DNA of 8,116 nt, taken from Streptomyces lilacinus. GTDB lineage: Bacteria; Actinomycetota; Actinomycetes; Streptomycetales; Streptomycetaceae. Of this stretch, positions 5,736 through 8,116 are shown one piece after another. Each line of letters opens with the position of its first letter. Positions within the stretch are counted from its first letter, which is position 1. Location: positions 1 to 8,116 of the forward strand of contig KL569458.1 in NCBI GenBank assembly GCA_000715685.1, read 5' to 3'. The translations under genes and the position numbers were made by a program. Under the pieces are notes generated by a model. That model was not told the DNA's origin. It saw nothing but the letters and a program-made list of their open reading frames with translations, and searched no databases.

Positions 5736-7021
5736 CGGACCCCGGCCCCACCACCTCCGACGCATCCCCCTCCCACGTATCCTCCGCACCGGCCGGGCAG
5801 ACCGCCGCCCGCCGGACGAGCCTGCTCGTCACGCTCGTCCTCGGCGGCCTCACCGCACTGCCGCCCCTGTCCATGGACATGTACCTCCCGGCCCTGCCGC
5901 AGGTCACCGACTCCCTGCACAGCCCCGCCGCGACCATTCAGCTCACCCTCACCGCCTGCCTCATGGGCATGGCGCTCGGCCAGCTGATCGTCGGGCCCAT
6001 GAGCGACAAGTGGGGACGCCGCCGCCCGCTGCTCGCCGGCATGGTGATCTACGTTCTCGCCACCGCCGCCTGCGCCCTCGCCCCGACCACCGAGCTGCTC
6101 ATCGGCTGCCGGCTGGTCCAGGGCCTCGCCGGTGCGGCCGGGATCGTCATCGCGCGGGCGATCGTCCGCGACCTGTACGACGGCGTGGCCATGGCCCGCT
6201 TCTTCTCCACCCTCATGCTCATCTCCGGCGTCGCCCCCGTCGTCGCCCCGCTCGTCGGCGGACAGATCCTCCGGCTCACCGACTGGCGCGGCGTCTTCGT
6301 CGTCCTGACCGCCATCGGCGTCCTCCTCACGCTCGTCGTCTGGCGGCTGCTGGACGAGACCCTGCCCGCCGACCGCCGCCAGGCCGGCGGCCTCGGCGCG
6401 ACGCTGCGCACGATGCGCGGACTGCTCGCCGACCGCGTCTTCACCGGCTACATGCTGGCGGGCGGCTTCGCCTTCTCCGCGCTCTTCGCCTACATCTCCG
6501 CCTCGCCGTTCGTCGTCCAGGACATCTACGGCGCCTCCCCGCAGACCTTCAGCCTGCTCTTCGGCCTCAACTCGATCGGCCTCGTCGCCGTCGGCCAGAT
6601 CAACGGCAAGGTGCTGGTCGGCCGGATCAGCCTGGACAAGGCCCTCGCCGTGGGCCTCGCGCTGATCACCGTCGCGTCGGCGGCCCTGCTCGTGATGGCC
6701 TCCGGGGTCCTCGGCGGGGTGGGGCTGGCGCCGATCGCGGCCGGGCTCTTCGTCCTGATGTCCGCCATGGGTCTGGCCATGCCCAACACCAACGCCCAGG
6801 CCCTGATGCGCTCCCGCGACGCCGCCGGCTCCGCGTCCGCGCTGCTGGGCACCTCCACCTTCCTCCTCGGCGCCGTCGCCTCCCCGCTCGTCGGCATCGC
6901 GGGCGAGCACACGGCGGTGCCGATGGCCGTCGTCCAGCTCGGCTGCGCCCTCGCGGCCGTCGCCTGCTTCGTGGGCCTGTGCCGGCCCTGGCGGCGGAGG
7001 CCTGTGAGCGAAGCCGCGTAG
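5732..7021 (+). CDS. Bcr/CflA-family MFS multidrug efflux transporter
   Basis: Predicted 429 residues, typical for a 12-helix major facilitator proton antiporter of the Bcr/CflA drug-resistance group. The first 28 residues are polar and cytoplasmic. Helix 1 ends in the family signature DMYLPALP. The MFS motif A, GPMSDKWGRRRP, sits at 88-99 in the loop between helices 2 and 3, with Asp92 and the Arg run. RLVQGLAGAAGIVIARAIVRD follows in helices 4-5. Alternating hydrophobic segments continue to the C-terminal RPWRRRP. Such proteins in the inner membrane export chloramphenicol, bicyclomycin or similar compounds; the substrate cannot be read from sequence. The start ATG lacks a strong ribosome binding site (only GAG 3 bases upstream) but is preceded by overlapping mini-ORFs. 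It stands 75 bases after phoD on the same strand, so co-transcription is possible but not required. It could instead export a metabolite. Confidence 0.93.
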   Translation: MTDPGPTTSDASPSHVSSAPAGQTAARRTSLLVTLVLGGLTALPPLSMDMYLPALPQVTDSLHSPAATIQLTLTACLMGMALGQLIVGPMSDKWGRRRPLLAGMVIYVLATAACALAPTTELLIGCRLVQGLAGAAGIVIARAIVRDLYDGVAMARFFSTLMLISGVAPVVAPLVGGQILRLTDWRGVFVVLTAIGVLLTLVVWRLLDETLPADRRQAGGLGATLRTMRGLLADRVFTGYMLAGGFAFSALFAYISASPFVVQDIYGASPQTFSLLFGLNSIGLVAVGQINGKVLVGRISLDKALAVGLALITVASAALLVMASGVLGGVGLAPIAAGLFVLMSAMGLAMPNTNAQALMRSRDAAGSASALLGTSTFLLGAVASPLVGIAGEHTAVPMAVVQLGCALAAVACFVGLCRPWRRRPVSEAA

Positions 7022-7054
7022 CCGTAGGGACGAAGCCGCAGAGAAGCCGTGGGG
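7010..7054 (+). repeat. Imperfect CGAAGCCGC tandem repeat at the MFS gene end
   Basis: CGAAGCCGC occurs at 7010-7018, inside the last MFS codons, and again at 7031-7039. Each copy is followed by a related CCGTAGGGA or CCGTGGGGA tail, and a third AGAAGCCG starts at 7042. This looks like a short local duplication that could extend or renew the gene end. No function is apparent, and it sits just upstream of the next gene's promoter. Confidence 0.45.
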
Positions 7055-7065
7055 AAGAAGGCGCA

Positions 7066-7071
7066 TAGAAT
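7066..7071 (+). promoter_or_regulatory. -10 element TAGAAT for a leaderless transcript of the Rsm22-type gene
   Basis: TAGAAT matches the -10 consensus TATAAT at 5 of 6 positions and ends 7 bases before ATG 7079. Transcription would therefore start at or next to the A of the start codon. No clear -35 hexamer is seen 17-18 bases upstream. There is no ribosome binding site before ATG 7079, which fits leaderless translation, common in actinobacteria. Confidence 0.55.
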
Positions 7072-7078
7072 TCGCCAA

Positions 7079-8104
7079 ATGCACGCCCCCGCATCCGCCA
7101 CGACCGGCGAGACCCTGCGCACCGTCCTCGCCGGCCTCCTCGACGGGCTGCCGCCCAAGCAGGCCACCCAGGCCGTCGAGCGGCTGATCGCCAACTACCG
7201 GGGGCGCACCCCCACCCACACGCCGGTGCTGCGCGACCGCTCCGACGTCGTCGCCTACGCCGCGTACCGCATGCCCGCGACCTTCGAGGCCGTACGGTCC
7301 GCGCTGGAGGCCTTCCGCGACCGGCTGCCCGACTTCTCGCCGGCCTCGCACGTGGACGTCGGCGGCGGCACGGGTGCCGCGACCTGGGCGGTCGCGGCCG
7401 CCTGGGCCGGGGAGGAGCGGCGGACCACGGTCCTGGACTGGGCCGAGCCGGCCCTCGCCCTGGGCGCCGAGCTGGCCGGGGCCGCCGCCGACGCCGAGCC
7501 CACCCTGCGGGCCGCGCGCTGGCAGCGGCAGGCGATCGGTGCCGGGCTCGCGCTGCCCGCCGACACCGACCTGGTCACCGTCTCGTACGTGCTCGGCGAG
7601 CTCACCGAGGCCGACCGGCACGCGGTGACCGACGCCGCCGCGCGGGCCGCCCGCGCCGTCGTCCTGATCGAGCCCGGCACGCCCGACGGCTACCTGCGGA
7701 TCATCGAGGCCCGCGACCGGCTGATCGCGGCCGGCTTCCGGGTCGTCGCCCCCTGCCCGCACAGCGCGGCCTGCCCGATCGAGCGGGGCACGGACTGGTG
7801 CCACTTCTCGGCCCGGGTGAGCCGCTCCTCCCTGCATCGGCAGGTGAAGGGGGGCTCGCTGGCGTACGAGGACGAGAAGTTCTCGTACGTCGCGGCAGTG
7901 CGGGAGGACGTGGAGATTCCCGAGGCGTCGCCCGCGCGGATCGTGCGGAAGCCGCAGATCCGGAAGGGGCAGGTCCTGCTCGAGCTGTGCACGCCGGGGG
8001 AGGGGCTGCAGCGGGAGACGGTGAGCAAGCGGCACGGTTCGCTCTATCGGGCGGCGCGGGATGTCGACTGGGGGGACGAGTGGCCCCCGCCGGAGGCGCG
8101 GTAG
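7079..8104 (+). CDS. Rsm22/METTL17-family methyltransferase-like protein with Fe-S-type cysteines
   Basis: Predicted 341 residues. The family comprises S-adenosylmethionine-fold proteins tied to small-subunit ribosome assembly, best known from yeast Rsm22 and human METTL17 in mitochondria; bacterial members are little studied. A helical N-terminal part (1-88) leads into SAM motif I, VDVGGGTGAAT (92-102). Next come VLDWAEPAL, the motif IV-like VSYVLGELTE, then VVLIEPGTPDGY. The family hallmark CPHSAACP...DWCHF gives Cys226, Cys232 and Cys241, and LELCTPG gives Cys304. These four match in order and approximate spacing the cysteines that hold a [4Fe-4S] cluster in METTL17. The basic C-terminal segment RKPQIRKGQ and SKRHGSLYR could contact rRNA. 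ATG 7079 is chosen because of the TAGAAT -10 element 7 bases upstream; GTG 7049 would add ten basic residues and has only a poorly placed GAGAAG. It follows the MFS gene by 57 bases but probably has its own promoter. Confidence 0.88.
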   Translation: MHAPASATTGETLRTVLAGLLDGLPPKQATQAVERLIANYRGRTPTHTPVLRDRSDVVAYAAYRMPATFEAVRSALEAFRDRLPDFSPASHVDVGGGTGAATWAVAAAWAGEERRTTVLDWAEPALALGAELAGAAADAEPTLRAARWQRQAIGAGLALPADTDLVTVSYVLGELTEADRHAVTDAAARAARAVVLIEPGTPDGYLRIIEARDRLIAAGFRVVAPCPHSAACPIERGTDWCHFSARVSRSSLHRQVKGGSLAYEDEKFSYVAAVREDVEIPEASPARIVRKPQIRKGQVLLELCTPGEGLQRETVSKRHGSLYRAARDVDWGDEWPPPEAR

Positions 8105-8116
8105 CGCCGGCTCGGG

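Noticed and set aside
5497..5937. A 146-codon - strand frame crossing the phoD-MFS gap
   Set aside because: It overlaps the coding ends of both + strand genes and has no recognisable protein features.
4286..8035. A 1249-codon open frame on the - strand, antisense to phoD, the MFS gene and the Rsm22-type gene
   Set aside because: Three well-recognised + strand proteins occupy the same bases. Its product is a low-complexity Gly/Ala/Val/Asp/Arg-rich sequence with no family motif. Such long antisense frames are expected in very GC-rich DNA because stop codons are rare opposite GC-ending codons.
1..8116. tRNA, rRNA, CRISPR arrays, insertion sequences, phage or integration sites
   Set aside because: No cloverleaf-type sequence, regularly spaced repeat array, transposase or integrase motif, or matching terminal inverted repeats were seen on reading both strands.

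Overview
The window is about 8 kb of very GC-rich actinobacterial chromosome, almost certainly Streptomyces or a close relative. Four things point there: G/C-dominated third codon positions, long spurious antisense reading frames, ALF repeats (a family known mainly from streptomycetes), and a single rare TTA leucine codon. It holds six genes: four on the + strand and two on the - strand.

Left part (1-2512): the 3' portion of a large gene, open at the left edge, for an alanine-rich protein. It consists of coiled coil, 47-residue ALF repeats, a second long coiled coil, a Gly-Ser linker and a hydrophobic glycine-rich C-terminal module. A strong hairpin follows, then a small four-helix membrane protein. 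The layout resembles a delivery scaffold with a membrane-active tip followed by a membrane immunity protein. That reading is inference and is the main candidate for an undescribed system here.

Middle (2477-4053): a bidirectional hairpin spans both stop codons of two convergent genes. On the - strand lie a single-pass, proline-linker, membrane-anchored protein of unknown function and, further right, a PhzF-family isomerase with its own strong terminator.

Right part (4054-8104): three + strand genes. The first is a PhoD-type alkaline phosphatase/phosphodiesterase, divergent from phzF. It has no visible signal peptide, carries a TTA codon at codon 40 (predicting bldA dependence) and has a possible PHO box upstream. 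Next is a Bcr/CflA-type MFS drug exporter, preceded by an 11-bp direct repeat and two nested ATGA mini-ORFs. Last is an Rsm22/METTL17-type methyltransferase-like protein with four candidate Fe-S cysteines; it is probably translated from a leaderless transcript.

Apart from the ALF gene and the small membrane gene, the genes look like independent transcription units, with no obvious shared pathway. No tRNA, rRNA, insertion sequence, CRISPR array, att site or origin was recognised, and no stretch longer than 300 bases lacks a gene.
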